A stretch of DNA of 64,000 bases from Geobacillus jurassicus NBRC 107829 (GCF_001544315.1 NZ_BCQG01000013.1:1-64000), one strand, 5' to 3'. Positions 26,162-35,188 are shown, counted from the first letter of the stretch. Numbers and translations are program-made. The notes: a model not told the origin generated them from the sequence alone.

Positions 26162-27055
26162 TTAGTCCGCCGCCTTTGGCGACGGCTGCTGCTTCATATA
26201 ATCCAACACATCGAGGTCGATTTTTCCTTTTTCCACTTCGCGCTCCTCAAAGTTTTCTGTATGTATATACACGGTCAGCGCCTCATGAAGCGCCTCGCTG
26301 TCTGCCGCGCGCTCTTTCGACAAATAACCGAGGCGGACCAACTGGGCGGCCACCTCTTCCTTGACGGCGCCTTCCATCGCCGCCACCTTTTCAGGACGAG
26401 GCTTCTCGAAATACAGCTGGCGCAATTGATACAAGCGAATGAGTTCCTCGATCGGCTGCGGATGATCATCAACGCGCAAGTCGATATAACGGTCATTGAA
26501 GCCGCCATATCCCCCACCTTCCTTCACGACGAGCAAGGCAGCCGACTGTTGCCCGCGACGGTCTCCCCCTGCCGCCTGGCCGGCTTGAAGCGCCTTTAAC
26601 AACCGCTCGGCGAGCGGGCCTTTTGTCTGCTCAAATGTTCTTCCCATCGCCAGCACCGTTTCCCCGCCGGCTAAAATATTGCCTTGAGCCGCGTAGTTCG
26701 GGCCGGTGATGCCGCCCGCCCACGGATAACATTTTTCTCCGGTGAATGTCGCCGCCCGTCCTTTCGCATCAACGATGCCGACTTGGCGCAAATCGCGCTC
26801 GCTGTCGTCGCCAATGAGCAACTCGAGTGTTTCTTGCGCCGATTTCCCTTTCGCCATCCATTCTAGGCCGCGCGGTCCGTACGACGTATTGGCGTACGAC
26901 TGCGTCGCCACTGCTCCGACGCCCGCTTTCGCCCACGGCACGACCGCACCAACGCCTAAAAATTTCGATTGAACAGCGATGCCAAGCTCCCCAGTCGCCG
27001 GATCGAACGCGACGATCGAAAACGTCGCGACGATGTCTTTCGAAATGTGCTTCAT
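26162..27055 (-). CDS. DUF1028 domain-containing protein (Ntn-hydrolase fold)
   Basis: A 297-residue protein. The N-terminal 200 residues are a DUF1028 domain, marked by ATFSIVAFDPATGELGIAVQ, SKFLGVGAVVPWAKAG and ATQSYANTSYGPRGLEWM; this family is placed in the Ntn-hydrolase fold. A C-terminal helical domain resembles the small peptidoglycan-binding-like extension found in some members. The ATG at 27055 follows GGAGGG; the longer frame upstream lacks this. Enzymatic activity is not established. It is monocistronic. Confidence 0.85.
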   Translation of the reverse strand: MKHISKDIVATFSIVAFDPATGELGIAVQSKFLGVGAVVPWAKAGVGAVATQSYANTSYGPRGLEWMAKGKSAQETLELLIGDDSERDLRQVGIVDAKGRAATFTGEKCYPWAGGITGPNYAAQGNILAGGETVLAMGRTFEQTKGPLAERLLKALQAGQAAGGDRRGQQSAALLVVKEGGGYGGFNDRYIDLRVDDHPQPIEELIRLYQLRQLYFEKPRPEKVAAMEGAVKEEVAAQLVRLGYLSKERAADSEALHEALTVYIHTENFEEREVEKGKIDLDVLDYMKQQPSPKAAD

Positions 27056-27135
27056 TTTCTCGTCCCTCCATGCGTTTTCCATTGCCGTTTCTTTTATTAT
27101 TTCCCCGTTCCCCTTCACTGTTCCTGCCTGTTCAC

Positions 27136-27180
27136 AAAAAAACGCGGGGGAAACCGCCGTCGCCTGGCCGTTTCCCCCGC
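27136..27180 (-). terminator. Terminator behind the YjcZ-type genes
   Basis: A perfect 11-bp stem (GCGGGGGAAAC / GTTTCCCCCGC) followed on the minus strand by seven T. Confidence 0.9.
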
Positions 27181-27195
27181 TTGGCCCATCACTGT

Positions 27196-27333
27196 TTAGC
27201 ACCATGTCGCCCCAACGATGATGAGCAAAATAAACAAGACGACGATCAGCACGAAGCCGTAGCCGTAGCCGCCCCAGCCCGGATAACCGAAGCCATAGCC
27301 GCCCCAGCCCCAGCCGTACAAGCCATATGGCAT
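27196..27333 (-). CDS. YjcZ family sporulation peptide (45 aa)
   Basis: A 45-residue peptide. A Gly/Tyr/Trp-rich N-terminus (MPYGLYGWGWGGYGFG) is followed by one hydrophobic helix (FVLIVVLFILLIIVGATWC). This is the YjcZ/YdgA-type sporulation peptide signature. AGGAGGTGA precedes the ATG. A second peptide of the same family lies 33 bases upstream on the same strand. It is probably embedded in a spore membrane or coat; exact role unknown. Confidence 0.85.
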   Translation of the reverse strand: MPYGLYGWGWGGYGFGYPGWGGYGYGFVLIVVLFILLIIVGATWC

Positions 27334-27366
27334 ATTCGTCACCTCCTTGCTAGCAAGTAAGAGGCA

Positions 27367-27465
27367 TCAGTACACCCAACCACCGACACATGCGCATCCG
27401 ACAATAATCAACAAGATGAACAGAACGACGATCAACGCAAATCCGCCGCCGTAAGCTGCACCCAT
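27367..27465 (-). CDS. YjcZ family sporulation peptide (32 aa)
   Basis: A 32-residue peptide, MGAAYGGGFALIVVLFILLI then IVGCACVGGWVY, with the single hydrophobic helix and Gly/Cys-rich end of the YjcZ family. AAGGAGGTG precedes the ATG. It is the first gene of a two-peptide unit. Confidence 0.85.
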   Translation of the reverse strand: MGAAYGGGFALIVVLFILLIIVGCACVGGWVY

Positions 27466-27563
27466 TTGCCAGCACCTCCTTCGTTGTTGTACTAGTAAAC
27501 TATTCAGAAGACGAAGAAATGGTTAGATGTTTCGGCAAAAATGGGTATTTGCCGCGCAGATGA

Positions 27564-27598
27564 CAAAAAAAAAGCGGCTCGTCCCTCGGACCGCCGCT
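27564..27598 (-). terminator. Terminator of rarD
   Basis: AGCGGC / GCCGCT stem with an inner GTCC/GGAC pairing and nine T on the minus strand; it overlaps the rarD stop codon. Confidence 0.85.
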
Positions 27599-28526
27599 AC
27601 GCCTGCAGCGAGTTTCGCTTCCATTTTTTTCGCCCCGGCGCCCGCTTGATTTGGACGGCAGAAAACAAAATAAGCGCCGCCCAAATGCAGCTAAATGCAT
27701 AAATATGTGCTTTCGTAAACGGCTCGCCGAACAAAAAGACACCGAGAAGAAGGCTGATCGTCGGCGAAATGTATTGCAAAAAGCCGAGTGTCGTCATCGA
27801 CACGCGCTTCGCCCCTTTGGCGAAATATAAAAGCGGCACAGCTGTCGCTGGACCAGCCCCAGCCAGCAGCGCCCATTGCCACCACGCCGCCGTCTCGACG
27901 AGGGCTGGCGTTTCGTTGTACACCCATAATAAGTAAACGGCTGAAAGCGGCATGACGGCCATCGTTTCGAGTGTCAAGCCGATGGCTGAGTCAACGTTGG
28001 CCAGTTTTTTCACTAACCCGTAAAACCCGAACGTCAGCGCGAGCGATATGGCGACCCATGGAAACGAGCCGTATTCTGCCGTCATCGCCGCCACGCCGGC
28101 AGCGGCAAGAAAAACAGCGGCCCACTGCCCAACGCTCAGCCGCTCGCGCAATATGATCGTTCCGAGCGCCACGCTGACGAGCGGGTTGATATAATAGCCG
28201 AGGCTGGTCTCAACAATATGATGATGGTTCACCGCCCATATGTAAATAAACCAATTGGCGCTGATGAGCACAGCGGCGGCGACGATCCCCCACACCATGG
28301 CCGGCTGGCGGTGCATCCCCCGAAGCTCCTGGCGAAAGGCGCCAAGCTGTCCGGTCGCCGCCAAAAGGATGGCCATAAATGCGAACGACCAAACGATGCG
28401 GTGCGCCAAAATTTCAAGTGCCGGACGTTCTTCCAGCAACTTCCAGTAAAGCGGCAATACTCCCCATAATAAATACGAAGCAGCAGTATACAAGATGCCT
28501 TGCTTTTCTTCGCTCCAATGCCCCAC
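27597..28526 (-). CDS. rarD: EamA family transporter RarD
   Basis: A 309-residue drug/metabolite transporter with ten predicted membrane helices. The opening KQGILYTAASYLLWGVLPLY and the SANWFIYIWAVNHHHIVETS, SLGYYINPL segments are typical of RarD. The GTG start follows AAGGGGAAGACG. The substrate is unknown (the E. coli name refers to chloramphenicol sensitivity). It sits between YjcZ-type peptide genes but has its own terminator. Confidence 0.88.
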   Translation of the reverse strand: MGHWSEEKQGILYTAASYLLWGVLPLYWKLLEERPALEILAHRIVWSFAFMAILLAATGQLGAFRQELRGMHRQPAMVWGIVAAAVLISANWFIYIWAVNHHHIVETSLGYYINPLVSVALGTIILRERLSVGQWAAVFLAAAGVAAMTAEYGSFPWVAISLALTFGFYGLVKKLANVDSAIGLTLETMAVMPLSAVYLLWVYNETPALVETAAWWQWALLAGAGPATAVPLLYFAKGAKRVSMTTLGFLQYISPTISLLLGVFLFGEPFTKAHIYAFSCIWAALILFSAVQIKRAPGRKKWKRNSLQA

Positions 28527-28705
28527 GTCGTCTTCCCCTTTTCTCTTGGATCATTTCTGTTCCATTATACCGCCGCAGCTTTACTTTATCCATCAAAAAA
28601 CACGCTCGCATCGTTCGACGCGGCGGCCAATGAAGAAAGGGGCGCAACTGAATACGATCCGCCCGTCCCCTTCGCGGCCCGGTTGGCCGCCGCTTATTTT
28701 TCCGC

Positions 28706-28795
28706 TCACCAAGCGACACAGGCACAGCCAACAATAATCAGTAAAATGAACAGGGCGATGACAACCGTATAACCGTTGCTGACGAAACTGCTCAC
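28706..28795 (-). CDS. YjcZ family sporulation peptide (29 aa)
   Basis: A 29-residue peptide with a GTG start, MSSFVSNGYTVVIALFILLI then IVGCACVAW, closely similar in its hydrophobic half to the 32-residue peptide downstream of rarD. GGAGGTG precedes the start by eight bases. Confidence 0.82.
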   Translation of the reverse strand: MSSFVSNGYTVVIALFILLIIVGCACVAW

Positions 28796-28885
28796 GGCGG
28801 GCACCTCCTTCATCGGTTCACGGGCCATCATATGCGCCCGCCCGCCCAAACGGCTGGGCGAATGCCTAAATTTCTGGAAAAACGC

Positions 28886-29842
28886 CTATTTTTCTTTCGT
28901 TCCCGTCTCTCCCCACCAGCCTTTTCGCTTAAAGTAGAGAGCGATGAGCATAGCGACGGCTGCCATGAGCAGCAAAGCAAACGGATAGCCGTATCTCCAT
29001 TTCAGCTCCGGCATGAAGGCAAAGTTCATGCCATATACACCGGCGATAAACGTCATCGGCAAAAAGATGACGCTTACTAATGTCAACGTCTTCATAATGA
29101 CGTTCATATGGTCCGATTTGAGCGACAACTGCAAATCGAAAATGGCGGACAACGATTCTTTAAACGCATCGAGCGCAGCCGTCACGCGCCCAAATCGCGA
29201 CGCCACTTCCTCAATGTACGGATTCGTCTCTTCGTTGATATACGGCAAATCCGCGTGGCGGATCGTTTTTATTGCCTCTTCCTGCGCCTCGGCGATTTGG
29301 CGCAGCTCATGAAGATGCGTTTTCATCCGATAAATCTCGCGCCCGATTTCGTTGGCAAACGGGGTCGCAAACACTTGACGTTCAAGCGCCTGAATGCGGT
29401 CGGCGATTTGGTCGATGACTTGCAAAAACCGGATGGCGGCCAAGTCTAAAAAATGATACAGCACATACCCGGGATAGAGCGCCTGATCGCGATGATCCAA
29501 CAACCGTTCTTTCACATGGCCGATCAGCGGATCGTCTTCATCCATATAACTGATCATATACCGGTCGGCAGCAAGCAGACGGACGTTTGCCGTCCAACCG
29601 GACGGGCGGACGATGAACAACGATAAGAAGAAACTTCCTTCGTATTCGTCAAACGCCGGAATGTCCGTCCCGTTCATCAGCCGCTGTTGGGCAAGCGGGT
29701 GAACGGACAGCGAAGAAAGAAGCCGCTCCAAATCCGGCTTGGCGGCGGCGGTGAAATGGAGCCAGCACGACTGGCTGCCCGCCGGCGCATGGCGTTTGTA
29801 CGTTCCGTCAACCGTTAAACGAAAGTTCTGCTCGATGGCCAT
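28886..29842 (-). CDS. corA: CorA family magnesium transporter
   Basis: A 318-residue CorA-type divalent-cation channel. A long cytoplasmic N-domain is followed by two C-terminal membrane helices, with the selectivity motif GVYGMNF between them. The ATG follows AAGGACG. The monocistronic gene lies near a CDF transporter gene, also on the minus strand. A second, diverged CorA occurs at 41.5-42.5 kb. The transported ion (Mg, Co or Ni) cannot be fixed from sequence. Confidence 0.9.
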   Translation of the reverse strand: MAIEQNFRLTVDGTYKRHAPAGSQSCWLHFTAAAKPDLERLLSSLSVHPLAQQRLMNGTDIPAFDEYEGSFFLSLFIVRPSGWTANVRLLAADRYMISYMDEDDPLIGHVKERLLDHRDQALYPGYVLYHFLDLAAIRFLQVIDQIADRIQALERQVFATPFANEIGREIYRMKTHLHELRQIAEAQEEAIKTIRHADLPYINEETNPYIEEVASRFGRVTAALDAFKESLSAIFDLQLSLKSDHMNVIMKTLTLVSVIFLPMTFIAGVYGMNFAFMPELKWRYGYPFALLLMAAVAMLIALYFKRKGWWGETGTKEK

Positions 29843-30051
29843 AGACTGACGTCCTTTCCATGCAAACGATTTTAATTGTTATTGTTTGCTGTTTGCCGCA
29901 AAACTACTCCCCACCCGCCGCCAAAAACAAGCCAGTGGCAACGGTTTGTTGGCTGAAAAACATCTCCTTCTCGCCGCATAGCTCCACGCTCCGACAAAGC
30001 CGTTATTGGCCGCGCAAAGCGAGACAGCCCCGCCGAGGCGCCCAAAGCTGG

Positions 30052-30942
30052 TCAGCGCGCCGCTTCCGGTTCCACGTGGACGTGCGTCGCCTGGATGTTA
30101 TGCCGGTTTCGCATCAAACGCTCGACTTCATCGGCGATTTCATGGCTTTTTGCCACTGTCAAATGCGAGTCGACGCGAATCGTGACTTCCAGCACGATGT
30201 CGTTGCCTAACATGCGCGCTTTAATGTCGGCGACATCGCGCACGCCGCTCACCGCCGCGATTTCGTCTTTGTAAACAGCAAGCTGCTGTTCGTCAAAGCC
30301 GTCGGTCAGCGTATGCGCCGTTTCCATAAACACTTCCCATGCCGTCTTGCAAATGAGTGCGCCGATAACAAGCGCCGCCAGCGGATCAAGCCATGGCCAC
30401 TCGAGCCGCGCACCGACGATGCCGATGGCGGCGCCTATGCTCACGAGCGCATCCGATAAATTGTCTTTGGCCACGGCCGCCAACGCCATGCTATTTGTCC
30501 GCCGCGCCAGCCGGCGGTTGACCGCATAAATGACAATCATAACGGCCGCCGAGGCGAGCGCAACGACAGCCGCTAAAACGTCGGGAGCCGCTGCCTTTTC
30601 CTTGACGAACAGCGACCGGACGCCTCCCGTGATCACGTCAATGCCAATGGATATCATCAAAAAGGCGGCCAACAGCGAGGAAATGTTCTCCGCGCGCGAA
30701 TGTCCGTACGGGTGGTTGTCATCCCGCGGTTTTTTAGCGATTTTCATGCCGATATAGACTGCCAAGGAAGCGATAATATCACTCAAATTATTCCAACCGT
30801 CCGCCTTCACGGCATCCGAGCTGAACGCCGCCCCAGCCAGCAGCTTGCCGGCTGAGAGAAGAAGATAGACGAAAATGCTCAGCAGCGCGCCCGCCTCGGC
30901 CCTTTGTTTCCAATTCACGTTCTTCACCAACCTAGCCATCAC
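30052..30942 (-). CDS. Cation diffusion facilitator family transporter
   Basis: A 296-residue CDF metal/proton antiporter with six membrane helices and a C-terminal ferredoxin-like cytoplasmic domain. The metal-site helix reads SSDAVKADGWNNLSDI. DDNHPYGHSRAEN follows helix 3, and a second site is in NLSDALVSIG. These are manganese/zinc-type CDF features. The start is not certain: a GTG-ATG pair lies at 30942 with a weak ribosome binding site. B. subtilis YeaB/YdfM are likely relatives. Confidence 0.87.
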   Translation of the reverse strand: MMARLVKNVNWKQRAEAGALLSIFVYLLLSAGKLLAGAAFSSDAVKADGWNNLSDIIASLAVYIGMKIAKKPRDDNHPYGHSRAENISSLLAAFLMISIGIDVITGGVRSLFVKEKAAAPDVLAAVVALASAAVMIVIYAVNRRLARRTNSMALAAVAKDNLSDALVSIGAAIGIVGARLEWPWLDPLAALVIGALICKTAWEVFMETAHTLTDGFDEQQLAVYKDEIAAVSGVRDVADIKARMLGNDIVLEVTIRVDSHLTVAKSHEIADEVERLMRNRHNIQATHVHVEPEAAR

Positions 30943-31107
30943 ATTCTTGCACGTATCAGTGTATCAGCTTAAGGCCGGTTGGGTCTACAGCAAGAAAATT
31001 TCCTCTCTTCATAAGTATAGGGATAAGCAAATTTTTTTGTCTAAAGGCAAAATTGAGCGTGTTTGCGTATGATAAAGCAAATCGGAGCAAAAAAAGGAGA
31101 GGAACAT

Positions 31108-31806
31108 ATGTCTGCATATTTAGACTGGTTAGCGGACATGGGGATCGATGGCGCTCATCCAGGCGGCTTTGAGTTGACAAAACAAATCTTACGTAAACTC
31201 CAGATTGATCACTCGACGACTGTGCTTGACGTCGGCTGCGGCACTGGGCAGACGGCGGCTTATATCGCTGAACGGTACGGAGCCGATGTCACCGCCATTG
31301 ACATTCACCCGACGATGATCGCCAAAGCAAGGCAGCGCTTTGCCGCCATGGTTGCCCCGGTCCGCCTGCACCGCGCCTCAGTCGAAGCGCTGCCATTTCC
31401 CACTGCGACGTTTGACGTCGTGATTTCTGAATCAGTGCTCGCTTTCGTTTCACTGCCGAACGCGCTCGCCGAAATCCATCGCGTGCTCAAAAAAGGCGGC
31501 CTGTTCATCGGCATTGAAGCGTGCCATGAGCGATTGACCGCCGCCGAGCAAAAGAGAGTCGCCGCCTTTTACGGCTTCCAGAGATTGATGACGCCGGCCG
31601 AGTGGAAAGAGGCGCTGGAACAAAACGGCTTCCGCTGCCGCCAGTTTTCCTACACAGCCGCAGTCGAAGCGCCAAGCTACGGAACACCTGTCATCCTCGT
31701 CTTTCCGCCGACACCGGAGATGGAAAATATGTGGAAGATTCACCAAGAGATGACGGCGCAATTCGGCGACCACCTTGGCTATTGCGTCTTTTGCTGCGAA
31801 ACATAG
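31108..31806 (+). CDS. Class I SAM-dependent methyltransferase
   Basis: A 232-residue methyltransferase. Motif I is VLDVGCGTGQTAAYIAE; motif II is ADVTAIDIHPTMI; the later motifs LPFPTATFDVVISESV and VLKKGGLFIGIEA place it with UbiE/Methyltransf_11 enzymes. The ATG at 31108 follows AAAGGAGAGG; an upstream in-frame start is unlikely. The substrate is unknown. The gene is monocistronic with a terminator just downstream. Confidence 0.87.
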   Translation: MSAYLDWLADMGIDGAHPGGFELTKQILRKLQIDHSTTVLDVGCGTGQTAAYIAERYGADVTAIDIHPTMIAKARQRFAAMVAPVRLHRASVEALPFPTATFDVVISESVLAFVSLPNALAEIHRVLKKGGLFIGIEACHERLTAAEQKRVAAFYGFQRLMTPAEWKEALEQNGFRCRQFSYTAAVEAPSYGTPVILVFPPTPEMENMWKIHQEMTAQFGDHLGYCVFCCET

Positions 31807-31814
31807 CCAGAAAG

Positions 31815-31845
31815 AAAACGGCGCTCACAACGAGGCGCCGTTTTT
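31815..31845. terminator. Terminator shared by methyltransferase and VanY-type genes
   Basis: AAAACGGCGC / GCGCCGTTTTT hairpin with T-runs on both strands; it overlaps the stop codon of the VanY-type gene by two bases. Confidence 0.85.
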
Positions 31846-32662
31846 ACACTTTTTTCACCACTTTGAAATATTCTTCAAGCGTCAAACTGCGCTTTTTCAT
31901 CACCGCGGCTGCCTTCCGTCCGACGTAGCGGAGATGCCACGGCTCATACTTGTATCCGGTCACCGCTTCCTTCCCTTTCGGGTAGCGGATGATGAATCCG
32001 TACTCGTGTGCATGGGCGGCCACCCATTGCCCTTCCTTCGTGGCGCCAAATGCTTCCGTCAGCTGATATCCGGCCGAACGGCTGCTGATGTCGACCGCCA
32101 GCCCCGTCTGGTGCTCGCTTTGCCCTGGATGAGCGACCGCTTGAACGGCTTTTTCCTCCCCTTTTTGCCGCACTTCTTCGGCAAAAAGAGCCTGCTGCCG
32201 CTCGTATGACCGATAAGCGGACACCGCCACAAGCTCAACGCCGTCGCGGCGGGCGGCGGCAAACATCTCCTCAAGCGCCGCAGCCGCCTCGGCCCGCATA
32301 TGCCGCTTTTCCGCCTTCGGGTCGGTAAACGAAAACGGCACGCGCGGAACGACTAGATCTGCCGGCTTATAGCCGGGCGGAAGCGATTGTTCTTTATTGA
32401 CAAGCACCAAAATGTTGTCAGGGTTCATAATCAGTTTTTGCCCATTTTGCACTTCGATGATGTTCCAATACTTCGCCTCAAGTTGCAAATCGGGATCGAC
32501 CGGACTTGGGGCGGGTTTTTCCGATTCAGAACCGCTAGCCGGCGCCGTCCGTTCCGGCGGCTGTTCGGATGGACCGGGCGCACCGCTGCCGCCGCTTTCC
32601 CCTATTTGGCAGCCTGCGAGCAGCAAGCATACGAACAACGCCGCTTGCCATCGCTGTTTCAT
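31844..32662 (-). CDS. VanY-type D-alanyl-D-alanine carboxypeptidase lipoprotein
   Basis: A 272-residue exported metallopeptidase, YodJ-like. A signal peptide ends in the lipobox LLLAGC, so it is a lipoprotein. A Ser/Pro/Glu-rich linker follows, then the VanY domain with the zinc-site motifs SEHQTGLAVDI and YEPWHLRYVG. It trims the terminal D-Ala from peptidoglycan stem peptides. The ATG at 32662 is preceded by AAGGGGAAGG and starts the signal peptide; upstream codons of the open frame are not used. It lies 50 bases after deoD. Confidence 0.9.
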   Translation of the reverse strand: MKQRWQAALFVCLLLAGCQIGESGGSGAPGPSEQPPERTAPASGSESEKPAPSPVDPDLQLEAKYWNIIEVQNGQKLIMNPDNILVLVNKEQSLPPGYKPADLVVPRVPFSFTDPKAEKRHMRAEAAAALEEMFAAARRDGVELVAVSAYRSYERQQALFAEEVRQKGEEKAVQAVAHPGQSEHQTGLAVDISSRSAGYQLTEAFGATKEGQWVAAHAHEYGFIIRYPKGKEAVTGYKYEPWHLRYVGRKAAAVMKKRSLTLEEYFKVVKKV

Positions 32663-32711
32663 GTTCCTTCCCCTTTTCTGTTTTCCCAGGTCCAAGCGTC
32701 CGGCAGCACAA

Positions 32712-33422
32712 TCACGCGCCATTGCGGATCGCTGTTTCAAGCGCCACTTCAATCATCTCGTTAAACGTCGTTTGCCGTTCCTCAGCCGTCGTTTCTTCTC
32801 CGGTGAGAATATGGTCGCTGACTGTCAGTACCGACAGCGCCCGGCAGCCGAATTTCGCTGCCAGCGTATAAAGCGCCGCCGTTTCCATTTCAACAGCCAA
32901 TACACCGTAGCGCGCCCACACATCCCAGTTCGGCTCATCGTTATAAAACATGTCGGCGGTGAACACATTGCCGACTTTCGGCGCCAGCCCTTTTTCCAAC
33001 CCTACTTCATACGCCGTCCGCAACAGATGGAAATCAGCGGTTGGCGCGTAATCGCGGCCGCGGAAAATGAGCCGGTTCATGTTGGAGTCGGTCGACGCGC
33101 TCATCGCCAAAATAACGTCGCGGACGCGCACCTCGGGCTGAATCGCCCCGCACGTTCCAACGCGGATGAGCGTCTTTACGCCGTAGCTTTGAATCAATTC
33201 GTTCACATAAATCGAAATGGACGGCACGCCCATGCCGGTCCCTTGCACGGAAATGCGCTCCCCTTTGTACGTCCCGGTAAACCCGAGCATGCCGCGCACT
33301 TCGTTGTAGCATACCGCTCCTTCCAAAAACGTTTCGGCAATGTATTTGGCGCGCAGCGGATCACCCGGCAGCAAAATGCGCTCCGCGATCTCCCCTGCCT
33401 TCGCTCCGATATGTACGCTCAA
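32712..33422 (-). CDS. deoD: Purine-nucleoside phosphorylase DeoD
   Basis: A 236-residue hexameric-type purine nucleoside phosphorylase. It begins [20 protein letters not shown] with the phosphate-binding GDPLRAK, then [36 protein letters not shown] and the catalytic Asp in LTVSDHI. It splits purine (deoxy)nucleosides with phosphate for salvage. The ATG follows AAAGGAGG. The VanY-type gene follows on the same strand and may be co-transcribed. Confidence 0.95.
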   Translation of the reverse strand: MSVHIGAKAGEIAERILLPGDPLRAKYIAETFLEGAVCYNEVRGMLGFTGTYKGERISVQGTGMGVPSISIYVNELIQSYGVKTLIRVGTCGAIQPEVRVRDVILAMSASTDSNMNRLIFRGRDYAPTADFHLLRTAYEVGLEKGLAPKVGNVFTADMFYNDEPNWDVWARYGVLAVEMETAALYTLAAKFGCRALSVLTVSDHILTGEETTAEERQTTFNEMIEVALETAIRNGA

Positions 33423-33579
33423 CGGGATTCCTCCTTTCGTTTGAACGATCGTTGTCGGGCCATGCCCTCGTTTATCATATCATATGTTTGCGGAAAATGG
33501 CAGTCTTCCTTCGAGTAGCTAGGGCGGCGAACGGGCATACTATTTGTGCCCGCACCACGGGGAAAGGAGGAAAAGGCTC

Positions 33580-33687
33580 ATGAAAAAGAAACTCGAACAA
33601 GCGGTCGAATACGCCAACAAAACAAATCCGTCGTCCAAATCGAACAACCAACCGTCCACATCGAAAAAGGAAAAGACAAAATTTTAA
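33580..33687 (+). CDS. Small hypothetical protein (35 aa)
   Basis: A Lys/Ser/Asn-rich 35-residue peptide beginning MKKKLEQAVEYANKTNPSSK, without hydrophobic segments. GAAAGGAGG lies 11 bases before the ATG, and a perfect hairpin with five T overlaps the stop codon, so it is a compact transcription unit. Not a family I recognise; the composition resembles minor small acid-soluble spore proteins, but this is only a suggestion. Confidence 0.65.
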   Translation: MKKKLEQAVEYANKTNPSSKSNNQPSTSKKEKTKF

Positions 33688-33709
33688 GGGAGAGCGTCTC
33701 TCCCTTTTT
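33686..33709 (+). terminator. Terminator of the 35-residue peptide gene
   Basis: AAGGGAGA-GCG-TCTCTCCCTT hairpin followed by TTT. Confidence 0.88.
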
Positions 33710-34115
33710 ATGACGTCTTGGAGCGACGATCATCGCTCCGATGGCGGCGCGCCAAATACCGCTCATTGATATACAGCACCTTTTTGTCTTTGCTGCGCGT
33801 ATATTTTTTCTCACGCTCGCGCCGCCTGTTGATGAGCCAACAGGAAAACAAATACAACGGCAAGACGAGCTGCATCGCGCCGACAAAGACGTACCAAAAC
33901 CCGTTGATGTCGGCCAAATCGCGCAAGTACACGTCGATGCCGCTAAGCCGATAGTACGCAGCGGCGACGATGGCAGCGACGGCGGCGACGTTGATTGCAT
34001 GGAGAAACGGAACGCTCCTCCAACGGAACAAGAGCCGCTCAACTTGCCCTTTGAGCCAAAGCAATACAGCGATCGAGATAACGCATAAGAGCAGCGATAA
34101 CGCCAGTGCGGCCAT
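33708..34115 (-). CDS. Small integral membrane protein
   Basis: A 135-residue protein with three predicted membrane segments in its first 100 residues (around 1-22, 35-55 and 72-97) and a strongly basic cytoplasmic tail (RRREREKKYTRSKDKK and YLARRHRSDDRRSK). The ATG at 34115 is preceded by GGGAGCG. I do not recognise the family. It is monocistronic between two small + strand genes. Confidence 0.7.
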   Translation of the reverse strand: MAALALSLLLCVISIAVLLWLKGQVERLLFRWRSVPFLHAINVAAVAAIVAAAYYRLSGIDVYLRDLADINGFWYVFVGAMQLVLPLYLFSCWLINRRREREKKYTRSKDKKVLYINERYLARRHRSDDRRSKTS

Positions 34116-34242
34116 CGTTTCGCTCCCTTCCCCCTTTTTCTTCTTCTGCATTCGCCCGATGCCGCCTGCAAACATTTTCCGCCGATGAACCGCCGCCAAA
34201 CCTCATACACTAACGACGACAACGGTTCAAGGAGGGAAAACG

Positions 34243-34401
34243 ATGGGCAAAAAACACCGCAACCGCATTAACGGGCAGAAAAAGAACAACCATATTCCAA
34301 AAGAAGCATTGATCGCGGAAGATGAGGCGCATGCCAAAGAATATTCCGCCGCCGGCGGCCGGAAAAACGGTCCGGGCCACCACGACAATCCAGAATCGTG
34401 A
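34243..34401 (+). CDS. Small hydrophilic protein (52 aa)
   Basis: A 52-residue, strongly hydrophilic protein beginning MGKKHRNRINGQKKNNHIPK and ending GGRKNGPGHHDNPES. AGGAGGG precedes the ATG with good spacing. The composition (Lys, His, Asn, Gly; no hydrophobic core) resembles intrinsically disordered spore proteins. No named family is recognised. A perfect 12-bp hairpin follows the stop codon. Confidence 0.7.
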   Translation: MGKKHRNRINGQKKNNHIPKEALIAEDEAHAKEYSAAGGRKNGPGHHDNPES

Positions 34402-34409
34402 CAAACTGC

Positions 34410-34438
34410 AGAAACCCTTGTGCTATACAAGGGTTTCT
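34410..34438. terminator. Perfect 12-bp hairpin between convergent small genes
   Basis: AGAAACCCTTGT / ACAAGGGTTTCT with a 5-base loop, lying on the stop codon of the minus-strand gene. It lacks a clear T-run, so terminator function is tentative. Confidence 0.55.
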
Positions 34439-34601
34439 ATCGCGAGGCCGACGGCTCGGCTTCGTCCCAAGCGAGCGTGACGACTCTCGTATACTCCCCG
34501 CGCTCAATTTCCTCTTTCGTCGCCTTCTCGTTCAGCTCCTCATCATCGTCGATGCCCGGCGCCACCGTTGGCATGTCGCGCTGCCTGTCGTCATGTTCCA
34601 T
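34437..34601 (-). CDS. Small acidic protein (54 aa)
   Basis: A 54-residue acidic protein starting MEHDDRQRDMPTVAPGIDDD and ending VVTLAWDEAEPSASR. The ATG at 34601 has a GGGGGG stretch upstream; a longer frame would add a basic segment without a ribosome binding site. No membrane segment and no recognised family. Confidence 0.55.
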   Translation of the reverse strand: MEHDDRQRDMPTVAPGIDDDEELNEKATKEEIERGEYTRVVTLAWDEAEPSASR

Positions 34602-34708
34602 CGAATCCGCCCCCCTTTCCTTTCTTATCCGTTCCCTAAACCGCCGGGCTTTATTCATATTATACCATCTCCTCCCGCCAGCCGGCGACTATGTTTTTGA
34701 ATATTCCG

Positions 34709-35026
34709 TCAACAGACTAGCTGGCGTTCGACCCGTTTCCAGCCATCCGGACAAAGGCGATAGTACGTCTGCCCTCTGCGACCCTCGTCAATCAGCACAA
34801 TGTCCCCTGTTCCCATAAACCGGGCTTGGCAGTTTTTCGGCATCAAGTCAGCTATATTGAACATTCGATACAACATCGCGAGCGCCTCATCGTGGCCAGC
34901 CGCTGTCACCGTCAACCGGCATACTTGCCGGTAGCCTCTCGTTTCCCCAAGGCGCGGCGTTTGAAAAACGACCGCCTCATACGCACGTTTTGTCATCCAC
35001 ATCCGTTTTCCCCATAAACGAACCAT
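34709..35026 (-). CDS. yodL: YodL-domain protein
   Basis: A 105-residue protein with the YodL domain pattern: VVFQTPRLGETRGYRQV, then LYRMFNIADLMPKNCQARFM and GTGDIVLIDEGRRG. The ATG at 35026 follows GGAGAGG. In B. subtilis yodL lies near yozD and yodN, homologs of which are found within 2 kb here. Overproduced YodL has been linked to cell-shape control, but the role of this copy is not shown. Confidence 0.8.
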   Translation of the reverse strand: MVRLWGKRMWMTKRAYEAVVFQTPRLGETRGYRQVCRLTVTAAGHDEALAMLYRMFNIADLMPKNCQARFMGTGDIVLIDEGRRGQTYYRLCPDGWKRVERQLVC

Positions 35027-35188
35027 TGTTTTCCTCTCCCTTCCCCCAAATAAATCGGCCCTAGACATCCCATACTATGGTTGATTTCGAATTCGATCAC
35101 GAATTGTCTTCAGGGCCGAGACAAACGTGTCGTGTATTTTATTATTGGTGATTCCGTTTGTCGATTCCTTCAGCAAATGAGCACACCT

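Noticed and set aside
35075..35176. Possible 33-residue minus-strand protein with a TTG start
   Set aside because: There is only a weak ribosome binding site, no family resemblance, and it overlaps the leader and candidate operator of the divergent DUF2515 gene.
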